NCBI GenBank assembly: GCA_028293725.1
Contig: JAQGOE010000179.1
Span: forward strand, 1-54,152
Source of the DNA: Gammaproteobacteria bacterium
Lineage (GTDB): Bacteria > Pseudomonadota > Gammaproteobacteria > Steroidobacterales > Steroidobacteraceae
Reading direction: 5' to 3'
Length of the DNA stretch: 54,152 bases
Part shown: piece by piece, positions 31,811-41,539 of the stretch
How the letters are laid out: each line of letters opens with the position of its first letter
Position numbering within the stretch: position 1 is the stretch's first letter
Notes under the pieces: generated by a model
What the model saw: the letters and a program-made list of their open reading frames with translations, nothing else
Databases searched by the model: none
Told to the model about the DNA's origin: nothing
Program-made: the position numbers and the translations under genes

Positions 31811-33844
31811 TCAGCGAGCAGACGGACCGGATACAACAGGCAGCTTGAAAATAGCAACGCTGTCGCCGTACTGATATGACAGCTGGAAGTTACCGCCGGC
31901 CGCAACCGCGACATATTGCTCGCCGTTGACCTGGTAGCTGACGGGCGGCGCATTGACACCCGCGCCCAGATTGAAGCGCCAGAGCCGCTGCCCTGTCTTC
32001 GCATTGAATGCGTCAAACCAGCCGTTGCCTTCCCCCATGAACACAACGTTTCCGGCCGTTGCCAAGGCACCGCCGATCAGGGGCTGCGGGGCTTTGTATT
32101 GCCACGCGATCTTGCCCGTCTCCACATCCAGTGCGACGAATGGGCCGTCCTGGATGCTTCCTGCCGCCACGTTGGTGAAGGCGCTGCCCAGACGAATCAG
32201 CCCCGGCACGCTCGGAGCAGGCTTGGTCGTGAAATGCATCAACTGGTCCATCGCCAGGATGTACAAATAGTGCGTCTGCGGAGAGTACGCGGGCGGTGAC
32301 CATTCCGCGCCACCGTTCGCACCGGGAAGCATATCCACACCCGCCGCGGTGGGTGTGCTGAACATGTTCTTCGACATCATGACGTAGGGATCCGATTTCC
32401 GGATCAGCTTACCCGTGCGCCGGTCGACTATGAAAACCCACCCGACCTTGCCTGCCTCCGCGGCGGCTGGAACCGTCGCGCCGTTCTGGTGCACGTCGAA
32501 AAGAACTACGTTGCTCACGGCGTCGTAGTCCCACACATCGTGTGCAACTTCCTGGTAGTACCACTTGAGTTGCCCGCTGTGGACATCGAGTGCGACGATG
32601 CTGTCGCTGTAAAGGTTATCCCCGCGACGGACGGTGCCATCGAGGTCCGGGTTTGGATTGCCGGTGCTGAAAATGACGAGCCCCAACTGAGGGTCGATCG
32701 CGGGGGTCGTCCATACCATGGCACCGCCGCCCTGCCAGGAATCGCCCGAATAAGTCTTCGGATCCGTGGCCATCCAACGCCAACGCTGTTTCCCGGTCTT
32801 CGCGTCGTAAGCGGCCACGAAGCCGCGTAGCGCCCATTCACCACCCGCGCTGCCGACGATGATCATTCCGTCGAAAATCTGCGGCGCCAGTGTCTCGCTG
32901 TAGCCATTCTGCGAGCTGACAATACTGGTCTGCCAGATGATATTGCCGTTACTCGCGTCGAGGGCCAGGAGATGATCATCCAGTGTCGCGACGTAAACTC
33001 TGCCGTAACCGGCGGCTACACCACGATTGACCGGCCCGCAGCAGACCTGGAACGGTCCAAGATTGTAGGTGACGTCCCAGAGCCGCTCGCCGGTAGCGGC
33101 ATTTATGGCCATGATCACCATTTTGCCGTTAACGACCGGCGAAGTGAGGTACATCACGCCGTTGACCACGATCGGTGTCGTCTCGAAGCTCGCCGTCATA
33201 CCCGTCTGTACGAGCGCGACCAGGTTGAGAGATGTTACGTTGTCAGCCGTAATCTGCTGGAGCGGCGAAAATCGCTGGTTATCGTATGTACGCCCGTGCA
33301 ATACCCAATCGTTCGCATCAGAAGCCGCGTTACGCATCATGGCATCAGTAACGTTCACATTGGCGCCGGCCGGAAGTTTCGCGTAAACGTTACGCACGGG
33401 AGGCGGAGCCCGCACGATTTCGTCCGTCGTACCTCCCGCGCCAGCCGCGGCTGTACGCAGTCCCGCGAGGCTTACCTGACTCAACGATTCGATGCTCAGA
33501 GCCGTGGCGCCGGGGGCTATGCCGTTTCGCGACAGGATGTATGCGGTAACGTCGAGATACTCCCACTGTTTCAGGCTTCCGGGTTTGTTTAGAGGCATCT
33601 GGCGGCTGATGAAGTCGTACAGCTGCGCGGCCGTTCCTCCTCCATAGGCCGCCCGCAAGACCTGCCCAGTGAGCGGAGGCCCTGATTCACCCTGAAGGCT
33701 CGCGCCGTGACATTGCGCGCAATACTGAACGTAGACGGACGCGCCACGCGAAGCCTGTGCGCTCGTGAAGCCCCCGTTGGGTTTTAATTGAGCAAACACC
33801 GGGCTCACCACCAATGCCGCAGCGACAAACAATAGCAATCTCAT
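31811..33844 (-). CDS. Cytochrome c-PQQ alcohol/aldehyde dehydrogenase (quinohemoprotein, Asp-x-Asp type)
   Basis: A 677-residue periplasmic enzyme: signal peptide (cleavage after VFA), a cytochrome c domain with CAQCH (42-46), then an eight-bladed PQQ propeller. Active-site marks are the adjacent cysteines Cys268-Cys269, Glu336 (GGEWALRG), Asn396 (STGNPNPD) and the catalytic Asp439 in HDVWDYDA. Asp441 two residues later is the extra ligand found in lanthanide-dependent enzymes (XoxF, PedH, ExaF) and absent from calcium ones. The cytochrome is N-terminal, unlike classic type II enzymes where it is C-terminal. AGGTGGG precedes the ATG at 33844. The divergent HiPIP may accept the electrons. Substrate unknown. 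Confidence 0.88.
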   Translation of the reverse strand: MRLLLFVAAALVVSPVFAQLKPNGGFTSAQASRGASVYVQYCAQCHGASLQGESGPPLTGQVLRAAYGGGTAAQLYDFISRQMPLNKPGSLKQWEYLDVTAYILSRNGIAPGATALSIESLSQVSLAGLRTAAAGAGGTTDEIVRAPPPVRNVYAKLPAGANVNVTDAMMRNAASDANDWVLHGRTYDNQRFSPLQQITADNVTSLNLVALVQTGMTASFETTPIVVNGVMYLTSPVVNGKMVIMAINAATGERLWDVTYNLGPFQVCCGPVNRGVAAGYGRVYVATLDDHLLALDASNGNIIWQTSIVSSQNGYSETLAPQIFDGMIIVGSAGGEWALRGFVAAYDAKTGKQRWRWMATDPKTYSGDSWQGGGAMVWTTPAIDPQLGLVIFSTGNPNPDLDGTVRRGDNLYSDSIVALDVHSGQLKWYYQEVAHDVWDYDAVSNVVLFDVHQNGATVPAAAEAGKVGWVFIVDRRTGKLIRKSDPYVMMSKNMFSTPTAAGVDMLPGANGGAEWSPPAYSPQTHYLYILAMDQLMHFTTKPAPSVPGLIRLGSAFTNVAAGSIQDGPFVALDVETGKIAWQYKAPQPLIGGALATAGNVVFMGEGNGWFDAFNAKTGQRLWRFNLGAGVNAPPVSYQVNGEQYVAVAAGGNFQLSYQYGDSVAIFKLPVVSGPSAR

Positions 33845-34107
33845 AGCAACACCCACCTGGCGTCAACACGTTACGTAACCCGGCTTCGCACGCGGCCACT
33901 ACCCTCACCTGCACCAGTGCAGCAGACTTCGCACGTTGTTTATTGCTGCTTTGTGCTGAAACCTGAACAAACCTGTGGCCGAGCGAGCTTTGCCGTTGGC
34001 CTCGCGCGGCCGAGTACAACGTCAAGCCACTCTTATGGAGCACAATCGTGAAAGACCACGAGCTTCCCACTGACTACATTCCGGGTACATTCAAGTCGGA
34101 GAACCTC

Positions 34108-34422
34108 ATGAGCGTTTCACGCCGCGTGTTCATAGAGAACGGTGCCTTTCTGTTGGCTACCTTCGGTGTTTGTGCTGTTGCGTGGCCGGATTCCGCGCCG
34201 ATGGTGTCGGAATCGGATCCCACGGCGGTGGCGCTTGGCTATAAGGCAAATGCCTCGAGCGTCGACAAGGCGAAATTCCCTCAGTACGTGCCCGGATCCT
34301 CGTGTTCCAAATGCGCTCTATATCAGGGAGCCGCGGGCGCCGCCTCGGGCCCCTGCCCCCTCTTTGCGGGAAAAGCGGTGTCCGCGCAGGGTTGGTGCTC
34401 CTCGTACGTGAAAAAGCCGTAA
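34108..34422 (+). CDS. High-potential iron-sulfur protein, Tat-exported
   Basis: The 104-residue protein has Cys66, Cys69, Cys83 and Cys97 in C-x2-C-x13-C-x13-C spacing, binding one [4Fe-4S] cluster as in HiPIPs, with GPCPLFAG and GWCSSY around the last two. SRRVFIENGAFLL is a twin-arginine signal, expected since HiPIPs are folded before export. GGAGA lies 6 bases before the ATG at 34108; the GTG at 34048 has no such site. HiPIPs carry electrons in the periplasm to oxidases or reaction centres. It is divergent from the PQQ dehydrogenase. Its last 105 bp overlap the convergent LRAT-domain gene. Confidence 0.92.
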   Translation: MSVSRRVFIENGAFLLATFGVCAVAWPDSAPMVSESDPTAVALGYKANASSVDKAKFPQYVPGSSCSKCALYQGAAGAASGPCPLFAGKAVSAQGWCSSYVKKP

Positions 34423-34824
34423 GCACTCGATCATCGCTCGTAGTGCCCGTCTGGGCTGCGTCAGCAACGCCTCTACCTGATGGCTGCGAGGCGTGCCGCG
34501 CAGACACCACTCGCAGAAGTGCTCGCAATTGTTGGTCAACAGCCGATAGCAGTCTTCCCCCACCCGGGAGCGCGCCCGGCGAACCGTCTCCTGAGGGTTG
34601 AAAGTCGGCGCTACATCGGATTGGATCCAGACAGGGCGACCGCCTGCGAAACAAGCGAGAGCGACCTCCTCCACCGGTCCTCTATGAAGTCCGTAACACA
34701 GTCCCGCGTAATGCACGACCTTTCCGTCGCCGACGTAGATTCCATGGTGTAGATAGCCGCGACGCGGCGTAACAACGTGGGAGCCTATCGGAGCGTCCAG
34801 TCGACCATACGCTGATTCTTCCAT
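34318..34824 (-). CDS. LRAT-domain protein (NlpC/P60-like acyltransferase/hydrolase)
   Basis: A 168-residue protein with an LRAT domain: GSHVVTPRRGYLHHGIYVGDG gives His27, followed by VVHYAG (His38) and NNCEHFCEWCLRG with the catalytic Cys100. These are the circularly permuted papain-fold residues seen in lecithin:retinol acyltransferase and HRAS-like phospholipases; bacterial members are little studied and may act on lipids or amides. The last 35 residues, rich in Arg and Gly, lie over the HiPIP 3' end and may be non-structural. The ATG at 34824 is preferred over 34875 because the domain starts soon after. Confidence 0.8.
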   Translation of the reverse strand: MEESAYGRLDAPIGSHVVTPRRGYLHHGIYVGDGKVVHYAGLCYGLHRGPVEEVALACFAGGRPVWIQSDVAPTFNPQETVRRARSRVGEDCYRLLTNNCEHFCEWCLRGTPRSHQVEALLTQPRRALRAMIECLRLFHVRGAPTLRGHRFSRKEGAGARGGARGSLI

Positions 34825-35011
34825 CCCGCTGTTCCTGCCTGGGGCCTGTGAAATATGAGCCGGGGCTGACAGCAATCCTCATCGAGACAAGTGAGCAGGC
34901 GATGTCGGAACAGGACACGGGAGTTTCAGCTGTAATCTGCGACTGAATTTCCGCCGGGGGTCGCATATCGGGTATCGTCTTCGCCGGTGACTCTCATGCC
35001 GGGGAAGCGCT

Positions 35012-38000
35012 ATGGAGTCGACGTGGCAGGCCGCCGTGCTAGAGCTTGCGAACGGGGCGTGTCAAACGCTCCGGGACGACGGGGAATTCGCTCTTTATCG
35101 TGTCCGGTGCCGGAGCGCGACCGACGGGCTCGCGTGGCCCGCGCTCGTGATCGCACCGCTGCGGGAGCACACCGCTCCGCGCAGTCTTCGCCGAATGGAG
35201 CACGAATTCTCGCTACGTACCGAACTGGATCCCGCTTGGGCCGTTATGCCGCTCGGCCTCGTCGGGCACCAGGGTCGCCCCATACTCGTACTCGAAGATC
35301 CGGGCGGCGAACCCCTGGACCGCTTGGTTGGCACGCCGATGGAGTTGCGACAATTCCTTCGCGTCGCTATCGGACTGGCGGTCGCGCTCGGACAAGTTCA
35401 CCAGCACGGTCTCATCCATAAGGACATCAAGCCCGCCAACACCCTCGTCAATACGGCGACTGGCCAAGCGTGGCTGATGGGCTTCGGCACCGCATCGCGG
35501 TTGCCACGCGAGAGGCAGTCGCCGGACCCTCCCGAAGTTCTCTCCGGAGCACTCGCCTACATGGCCCCCGAGCAGACCGGACGGATGAATCGCTCGATCG
35601 ACTCTCGTAGCGACCTGTATTCACTCGGCGTCACGTTGTATGAAATGCTCACCGGCAGCCTGCCGTTCACCGCTTCCGATCCGATGGAGTGGGTCCACTG
35701 TCATATCGCGAGACAACCTGTAGACCCCGGCGAGCGGTCGCAGGATGCGCCCGCCCCTGTTTCTGCGATCGTCTTGAAACTCCTCGCCAAGACCGCCGAA
35801 GAGCGCTACCAGACCGCGGCGGGGGTCGAATCTGACCTGAGGCGATGCCTCGGCGAATGGGAAACGATGAATCGGGTCGAGGCGTTCACCCTCGGCACGC
35901 GCGACACACCAGACAGACTTCTGATGCCTGAGAAGCTGTATGGGCGCGATGACGAACGCGAGACCCTGCTCGCTGCCTTCGATCAGGTGGTGGCCACCGG
36001 AGCCCCGGTTCTGGTCCTGGTCCGCGGCTATTCAGGAGTGGGTAAGTCCTCGGTCGTCCATGAGCTGCACAAGGCGATCGTCCTGCCGCGCGGGATGCTG
36101 ATCTCCGGAAAGTTTGATCAGTACCGCCGGGATATTCCGTACGCCACGTTGGCTCAAGCGTTCCGGACTGTCATTCACCAGATCCTGTGCAAGAGCGAGG
36201 CAGAGGTCGAGCGTTGGCGCGAGGCGATCCGGAAATCCGTGGGCCCGAATGGTCAACTCATTGTGAGCCTCATCCCCGAGCTCGAGTTCGTCATCGGCCG
36301 GCAGCCACCGGTTGCGATCCTCCCCGCCACGGAGGCCGAGAGCCGTTTTCACATGGTGTTCCGCGCCTTTCTGGGCGTATTCGCCCGCAAGGAGCACCCC
36401 CTCGCCCTCTTTCTCGACGATCTGCAGTGGCTGGATGCGGCGACTCTCAAGCTGCTCGAGCACCTCATGACGCACCCTGACGTCCGTCACCTCCTCCTCA
36501 TCGGGGCATTTCGCGACAACGAGGTCAGCAGCTCTCACCCACTCATGCAAACCCTGGATGCCATTCGGGGAACCTCGGCCGTGGTGCGCGATATCGCCCT
36601 GGCCCCTCTCTCACTCGAGGATGTGACCCAATTCGTTGCCGACACGCTGCGCTGTGAACTCCGGCCTGCCGGGCCTCTTGCCCGACTCGTGTATGAGAAA
36701 ACCCTCGGCAACCCTTTTTTCGCAATCCAATTCCTGACGGCGCTGGCCGAGGAGGGACTGCTGGCCTTCGAGCCGGGCCCGGCCGCCTGGACGTGGGACC
36801 TGGAGCGCATCCGGGCCAAAGGCTACACCGACAACGTGGTGGAGCTCATGGTCGGCAAGTTGAAGCGGTTGTCAGACATGACACAGGAACGGCTCAAACA
36901 ATTCGCCTGTGTCGGCAACGCGGCCGGCATCGCTACTCTGACCTTGGTACATGGGCTGTCAGAAGAGGAGATCCACGCCGCACTCTGGGAGGCCCTCAGC
37001 GCGGAACTCATCGCCCGCCAGGACGGCGGTTATGCGTTCGTCCACGATCGCGTCCAGGAGGCGGCGTATGGACTCATCCCCGAGGATGAGCGTCCCGCAA
37101 TCCATCTTCGGATCGGCAGACTGCTCGCAGGTCGCACGCCGCCCGGCAAACTCGAGGACAGCATCTTCGAGATCGTGAACCAACTCAACCGCGGCGCCAA
37201 CCTGATCACTTCCCAGGAAGAGCGCGAGCGAGTCGCCGAGCTCAACCTCATTGCGGGCGAGCGCGCCAAAACCTCGACGGCCTACGTGTCGGCGCTGACC
37301 TATTTTGCGGCCGGCCGGGCGCTGCTGACGGAAGACGCCTGGGAGCAGCGCTATCCGCTCATGTTTGCGCTGGAGTTTCATCGTGCGGAGTGCGAATTCC
37401 TCAGCAGTCAGTTGTTGGCCGCGGAACAGCGGCTCGCCGCTCTGGCGGCGCGTACTGCGACACTGATCGACAGTGCCGCGGTAGCATGCCTTCGCCTGGA
37501 GCTTTACACGACCTTGGATCGCAGCGATCGCGGCGTCGAGCTGTGCCTGGAGTACCTGCAGCACATCGGCGTGCAATGGTCGCCGCACCCGACAAAGGAG
37601 GAAGTGCGGACCGAATACGAGGAGATCTGGCAGCGCATTGGCAACCGCTCCGTCGAGGCCCTGGTCGATCTGCCGCTGGCCAGCGACCCCGAGTGGCGCG
37701 CTACCCTGGATGTTCTCGCCCAGGTCGTCACGCCAGCTCTGTTCACGGACGACAACCTGCTCTGCCGGGTCCTGTGCCGTATGGCGAACATCAGTCTCGA
37801 GCACGGCAACAGTGGCGCCTCGTGTTTCGCTTATGTCTGGCTCGGCATGATCGCAGGCCCGCACTTCAACGACTACCCGACGGGATTCCGCTTCGGTCAG
37901 CTCGGCTTCGAGCTGGTCGAGCGGCAGGGCCTGGACCGCTTCAAGGCCCGTGTCTACATGTCCTTCGGTAACCTCGTCAATCCGTGGACGAAGCATGTAC

Positions 38001-41000
38001 GCATCGGTCGTCCGTTAGTGCGGCGCGCGTTCAACACGGCCAACGAGATCGGCGATCTCACCTTTGCCGCTTATAGCTGCAACAATCTGATCACCAACCT
38101 GCTCGCTTCCGGCGAGCCGCTGCCCGACATCCAACGGGAAGCGGAGGCCGGACTCGCATTCGCGCGCAAGATACGATTCGGCCTGGTCATCGACATCATC
38201 ACGGGCCAGTTGCGGCTGATCCTTACGCTTCGAGGTCTGACACCGACGTTCAACTCCTTCAACGACGCGCAATTTGACGAGGCGCGCTTCGAGGAGCACT
38301 TCCGGGCGGATCCTCGCCTCGCATTGCCCTCATGTTGGTATTGGATCCGCAAGCTGCAAGCGCGCTTTCATGCGGGCGATTACGAGTCCGCCATCCACGC
38401 CGAATTGCAGGCGCAAGATTTGCTGTGGACCTCACCATCATTCTTTGAGGTCGCCGAATACCGCTTTTACGCCGCGCTCGCGCGAGCCGCTTACTGCAAC
38501 ACGGTCTCACCCGAGCAGCGTCCTCTGCACCTGGAAGCTCTGGCGGCCCACCATCGCCAACTCGAGATCTGGGCGCAACACTGTCCCGAGAACTTCGGAA
38601 ACCGCACGGCGTTGATCGGCGCTGAGATCGCCCGCATCGAAGGGCGGTACCTCGACGCCGAGCGTCTCTACGAGGAGTCTATCCGCCTGGCAAGCGAGAA
38701 TGGCTTCATCCAGAACGCAGGTATCGGTGGCGAGCTCGCCGCGCGATTCTATGCAGCACGTGGCTTCAACACCATCGCCCAAGCCTACCTGCGCAATGCC
38801 CGGTACTGCTACCTGCGGTGGGGCGCCGACGGCAAGGTGAGGCAACTGGATGAGTCCTACCCGCGACTGCAGGCGGAGCTGTCACCGCCGCCGCCGACCA
38901 CCACTATCCGGGCCCAGGTCGAACACCTGGATCTCGCGACCGTTGTGAAGGTATCCCAAGCAGTCTCGGGCGAGATCGTTCTGGAGAAGTTGATCGACAC
39001 GCTCATGCGAACTGCGCTCGAGCACGCGGGAGCACAGCGCGGGCTCTTGATTATTCCGCACGCCGGTGCGCAGCGGCTCGAGGCGGAAGCCACGACCAGC
39101 GGCGCTGCCATCACGGTCCACTTTCGCCAGGCGAGCGTCTCAGCAGCTGATCTGCCTGACTCCATCCTTCACTACGTCGTACGGACACAGGAGAGTGTGA
39201 TTCTCGACGATGCCTCAGCACAGAACGCGTTTTCCGACGATGAGTATATCCGCCGCAATCGCGTCCGTGCCGTTCTCTGTCTGCCTCTGATCAAACAAGC
39301 CACACTGATCGGGGTGCTCTACCTCGAGAATAACCTGACACCCGGCGTGTTCACGCCTGCCCGGAACGCGGTGCTGAAGCTGATCGCCTCCCAGGCGGCG
39401 ACCGCGCTGGAGAATGCCTACCTCTACACGGACCTGAAGCAGGAGAACGTCGTGCGTCGGCGTGCCGAAGATGCCTTGCGGCGCAGTGAGACCTATCTGG
39501 ATCAAGCCCAGGCCGTAAGCCTCACGGGCAGTTTCGGCTGGAATCCGGTAACCGATGAGATCTACTGGTCTGCCGAGACCTATAGGATCTATGAATTTGA
39601 CCAGGCGAGTCCGCCCCCGCTCTCGCAAATAGTTCAAAGAACGCATCCGGAAGACAAGGACTTCCATGAACAAACACTCCACCGCGCGCGACACGAGAGG
39701 CGGGGCTTTGAGATGGAGTATCGGTTGCTGCTGGGGGATGGCACAGTCAAGCATCTTCACGTGGTGGCTCGCGCCTTATTTGACGCACTGGGTGACGTCG
39801 AATTTGTGGGGGCGGTGATGGACATCACTCGGCGCAAACACGCAGAGGAAGCGCAACGAGTGCAGGAACGGGAGCGCGAGGAGATGCAGCGGCAGCTGCA
39901 GCAGGCGGCCAAAATGGAGGCGATCGGGCGGCTGGCCGGTGGCATCGCGCACGACTTCAACAACATTCTCGGCGCGGTTCTCGGTTACGGCGAACTGGCG
40001 CAGAACAACCTGCCCGAAGGCAGCGCTGCGCGCCACCAAGTCGACCAGGTCATGCACGCAGGCGTGCGTGGGAAGGGACTTGTCGATCGCATTCTCGCGT
40101 TCAGCCGCAGCGGTATTGGCGAGCGCGTGCCGATACGAACGCAATCGGTCGTCGAAGAGACGCTCGAGCTGCTCGCCGCCTCGCTGCCCGCTGACGTGCA
40201 TCTCGAGAGAAGGCTGGATGCGCCCGACGCGGCAGTTGTTGGCGACGCCACCCAGTTTCACCAGGTCGTCATGAATCTCTGCACGAATGCGCTGCAGGCC
40301 ATGATGCGTCGTGGCGTGCTCACCGTCGTGCTCGAGCACCTGGCGGTTGGTGAGAGCCGCTTACTCTCTCATGGCACGCTGTGCGCCGGCAGCTACGTGC
40401 ATCTCTCGGTCAGCGATACCGGAGGCGGCATCCGGCCGGCGGTGCTCGAGCGCATGTTCGATCCATTCTTCACCACCAAACGTGTCGGCGATGGCACGGG
40501 CCTCGGCCTTGCGTTGGTGCATGGGATCGTCGCGGACTTCGGTGGTGTGATTGACGTGGTGACGCAGTTAGGTGTGGGCACCACCTTCGCGATCTGGCTA
40601 CCGGCCGCTGGCCCCCTGCCAAGCCTCCGGGCCGAGCCCGCGAGCGAGCTGCCGCGAGGCAATGGCGAGACTATAATGATTGTGGATGACGAGCGTCCGC
40701 TCGTTGCTCTTGCGGAGGAGACCCTCGCCGAACTGGGCTACGAGCCGGTGGGGTTCGACTCGAGCCTCGCCGCCTTGCAGGCGTTTCGTGCGGAACCGAA
40801 GCGATTCGATCTCGTATTGACCGACGAGACGATGCCCGACCTGACAGGAACCGAACTCGCTCGCGAGATTCGGCAATTGCGCCCCGAAATTTCAATCATA
40901 CTCATGAGCGGCTACAGTAGTGCGCAACTGAGCGAGCGCGCGCAAGCCGCAGGGGTCATTGACGTGCTCCACAAACCGCTCGTCCGCCGCGCTATTGCGG

Positions 41001-41059
41001 AACCGGTCGCGCGTGCGCTGCAGGCGCGCGTCCTCGACACTTCCGGACATCTTGGGTAA
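35012..41059 (+). CDS. Giant hybrid sensor: pseudokinase-AAA ATPase-TPR-like-GAF-PAS-histidine kinase-receiver
   Basis: A 2015-residue cytoplasmic protein. Order: serine/threonine-kinase fold (about 1-290), AAA ATPase (Walker A GYSGVGKSS 339-347, Walker B FLDDLQWLD), a long helical TPR-like region, GAF (about 1325-1470), PAS (about 1490-1615), histidine kinase (His1647 in IAHDFNN, N-box NLCTNALQ, GTGLGL) and a receiver (Asp1938 in LTDETMPD). This is the layout of trifunctional kinase/ATP-binding/histidine kinase proteins. In the kinase head HKDIKPAN (136-143) is kept, but DFG is Gly157-Phe-Gly and the region expected to hold the VAIK lysine reads ALVIAP, so phosphotransfer there is unlikely. 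Its stop abuts that of the convergent receiver gene. The last 1.1 kb is duplicated at 50.2 kb. Confidence 0.9.
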   Translation: MESTWQAAVLELANGACQTLRDDGEFALYRVRCRSATDGLAWPALVIAPLREHTAPRSLRRMEHEFSLRTELDPAWAVMPLGLVGHQGRPILVLEDPGGEPLDRLVGTPMELRQFLRVAIGLAVALGQVHQHGLIHKDIKPANTLVNTATGQAWLMGFGTASRLPRERQSPDPPEVLSGALAYMAPEQTGRMNRSIDSRSDLYSLGVTLYEMLTGSLPFTASDPMEWVHCHIARQPVDPGERSQDAPAPVSAIVLKLLAKTAEERYQTAAGVESDLRRCLGEWETMNRVEAFTLGTRDTPDRLLMPEKLYGRDDERETLLAAFDQVVATGAPVLVLVRGYSGVGKSSVVHELHKAIVLPRGMLISGKFDQYRRDIPYATLAQAFRTVIHQILCKSEAEVERWREAIRKSVGPNGQLIVSLIPELEFVIGRQPPVAILPATEAESRFHMVFRAFLGVFARKEHPLALFLDDLQWLDAATLKLLEHLMTHPDVRHLLLIGAFRDNEVSSSHPLMQTLDAIRGTSAVVRDIALAPLSLEDVTQFVADTLRCELRPAGPLARLVYEKTLGNPFFAIQFLTALAEEGLLAFEPGPAAWTWDLERIRAKGYTDNVVELMVGKLKRLSDMTQERLKQFACVGNAAGIATLTLVHGLSEEEIHAALWEALSAELIARQDGGYAFVHDRVQEAAYGLIPEDERPAIHLRIGRLLAGRTPPGKLEDSIFEIVNQLNRGANLITSQEERERVAELNLIAGERAKTSTAYVSALTYFAAGRALLTEDAWEQRYPLMFALEFHRAECEFLSSQLLAAEQRLAALAARTATLIDSAAVACLRLELYTTLDRSDRGVELCLEYLQHIGVQWSPHPTKEEVRTEYEEIWQRIGNRSVEALVDLPLASDPEWRATLDVLAQVVTPALFTDDNLLCRVLCRMANISLEHGNSGASCFAYVWLGMIAGPHFNDYPTGFRFGQLGFELVERQGLDRFKARVYMSFGNLVNPWTKHVRIGRPLVRRAFNTANEIGDLTFAAYSCNNLITNLLASGEPLPDIQREAEAGLAFARKIRFGLVIDIITGQLRLILTLRGLTPTFNSFNDAQFDEARFEEHFRADPRLALPSCWYWIRKLQARFHAGDYESAIHAELQAQDLLWTSPSFFEVAEYRFYAALARAAYCNTVSPEQRPLHLEALAAHHRQLEIWAQHCPENFGNRTALIGAEIARIEGRYLDAERLYEESIRLASENGFIQNAGIGGELAARFYAARGFNTIAQAYLRNARYCYLRWGADGKVRQLDESYPRLQAELSPPPPTTTIRAQVEHLDLATVVKVSQAVSGEIVLEKLIDTLMRTALEHAGAQRGLLIIPHAGAQRLEAEATTSGAAITVHFRQASVSAADLPDSILHYVVRTQESVILDDASAQNAFSDDEYIRRNRVRAVLCLPLIKQATLIGVLYLENNLTPGVFTPARNAVLKLIASQAATALENAYLYTDLKQENVVRRRAEDALRRSETYLDQAQAVSLTGSFGWNPVTDEIYWSAETYRIYEFDQASPPPLSQIVQRTHPEDKDFHEQTLHRARHERRGFEMEYRLLLGDGTVKHLHVVARALFDALGDVEFVGAVMDITRRKHAEEAQRVQEREREEMQRQLQQAAKMEAIGRLAGGIAHDFNNILGAVLGYGELAQNNLPEGSAARHQVDQVMHAGVRGKGLVDRILAFSRSGIGERVPIRTQSVVEETLELLAASLPADVHLERRLDAPDAAVVGDATQFHQVVMNLCTNALQAMMRRGVLTVVLEHLAVGESRLLSHGTLCAGSYVHLSVSDTGGGIRPAVLERMFDPFFTTKRVGDGTGLGLALVHGIVADFGGVIDVVTQLGVGTTFAIWLPAAGPLPSLRAEPASELPRGNGETIMIVDDERPLVALAEETLAELGYEPVGFDSSLAALQAFRAEPKRFDLVLTDETMPDLTGTELAREIRQLRPEISIILMSGYSSAQLSERAQAAGVIDVLHKPLVRRAIAEPVARALQARVLDTSGHLG
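39901..41055 (+). repeat. Duplicated kinase-receiver module, copy A
   Basis: From about 39901 to 41029 the DNA is closely similar, without indels, to 50195-51322 in the hybrid kinase gene, codon by codon (376 codons). The last part, CGTCCTCGACAC onward to about 41055, matches a separate stretch at 51392-51418 beyond the stop of the other gene. Both copies are in the same direction, about 10 kb apart. Confidence 0.85.
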
Positions 41060-41470
41060 TCACGTCCCGGATCCGCGCCCCGACAGTGCTTTTTCGACGC
41101 ACTTGATCAAGGCGGATGCCTTGGATGCCTTGCTCAGGAAGCAAACTGCTCCGTCACGCATCGCTCGCACACGTGCGGGCTCTTCGAGGAACGCCGTGAC
41201 AAAAATTATCGGAACGGTGCGTCCCTGGTCGCGCAGCAGGATTTGCAACTGGAGACCACTGATTTCCGGCATTTGAACATCCGTGATCACGCATGACGTT
41301 TCATCCAATTGGGGTGACCGTAGAAACTCCGCCGCCGATGCAAATGTATGGACGGCGTAGCCGCGCGCCCTGAGGAGACTGTCGGTGGCTACGCGAAAGG
41401 ACTCATCATCGTCGATGACCGAAATCAAAGGGGGTGTACGCAAAAGCGGCTCATCCTCGGGGTCGCCCAT
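41060..41470 (-). CDS. Stand-alone FixJ-type receiver
   Basis: A 136-residue single-receiver protein: acidic residues in VIDDDESF, phospho-acceptor Asp64 in VITDVQMP and the conserved lysine in FLSKASKA. It has no output domain. Its sequence is closest in style to FixJ/NodW receivers. It is 69 bp downstream of the LuxR-type regulator and probably ends the operon kinase, regulator, receiver. It may act as a phosphate sink or as a target for one of the giant kinases. It abuts the giant gene on the other strand with no gap. Confidence 0.9.
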   Translation of the reverse strand: MGDPEDEPLLRTPPLISVIDDDESFRVATDSLLRARGYAVHTFASAAEFLRSPQLDETSCVITDVQMPEISGLQLQILLRDQGRTVPIIFVTAFLEEPARVRAMRDGAVCFLSKASKASALIKCVEKALSGRGSGT

Positions 41471-41539
41471 CGCGGCGTGGCGCTACTCCATGGTGCGCCG
41501 ACGGAGTAGCGAAGAAAGTTATACTTAGGTTTAGATGCG

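Noticed and set aside
33856..33856. GTG at 33856 as start of the PQQ dehydrogenase
   Set aside because: The AGGTGGG ribosome site lies between it and the ATG at 33844, and the signal peptide begins at that ATG.
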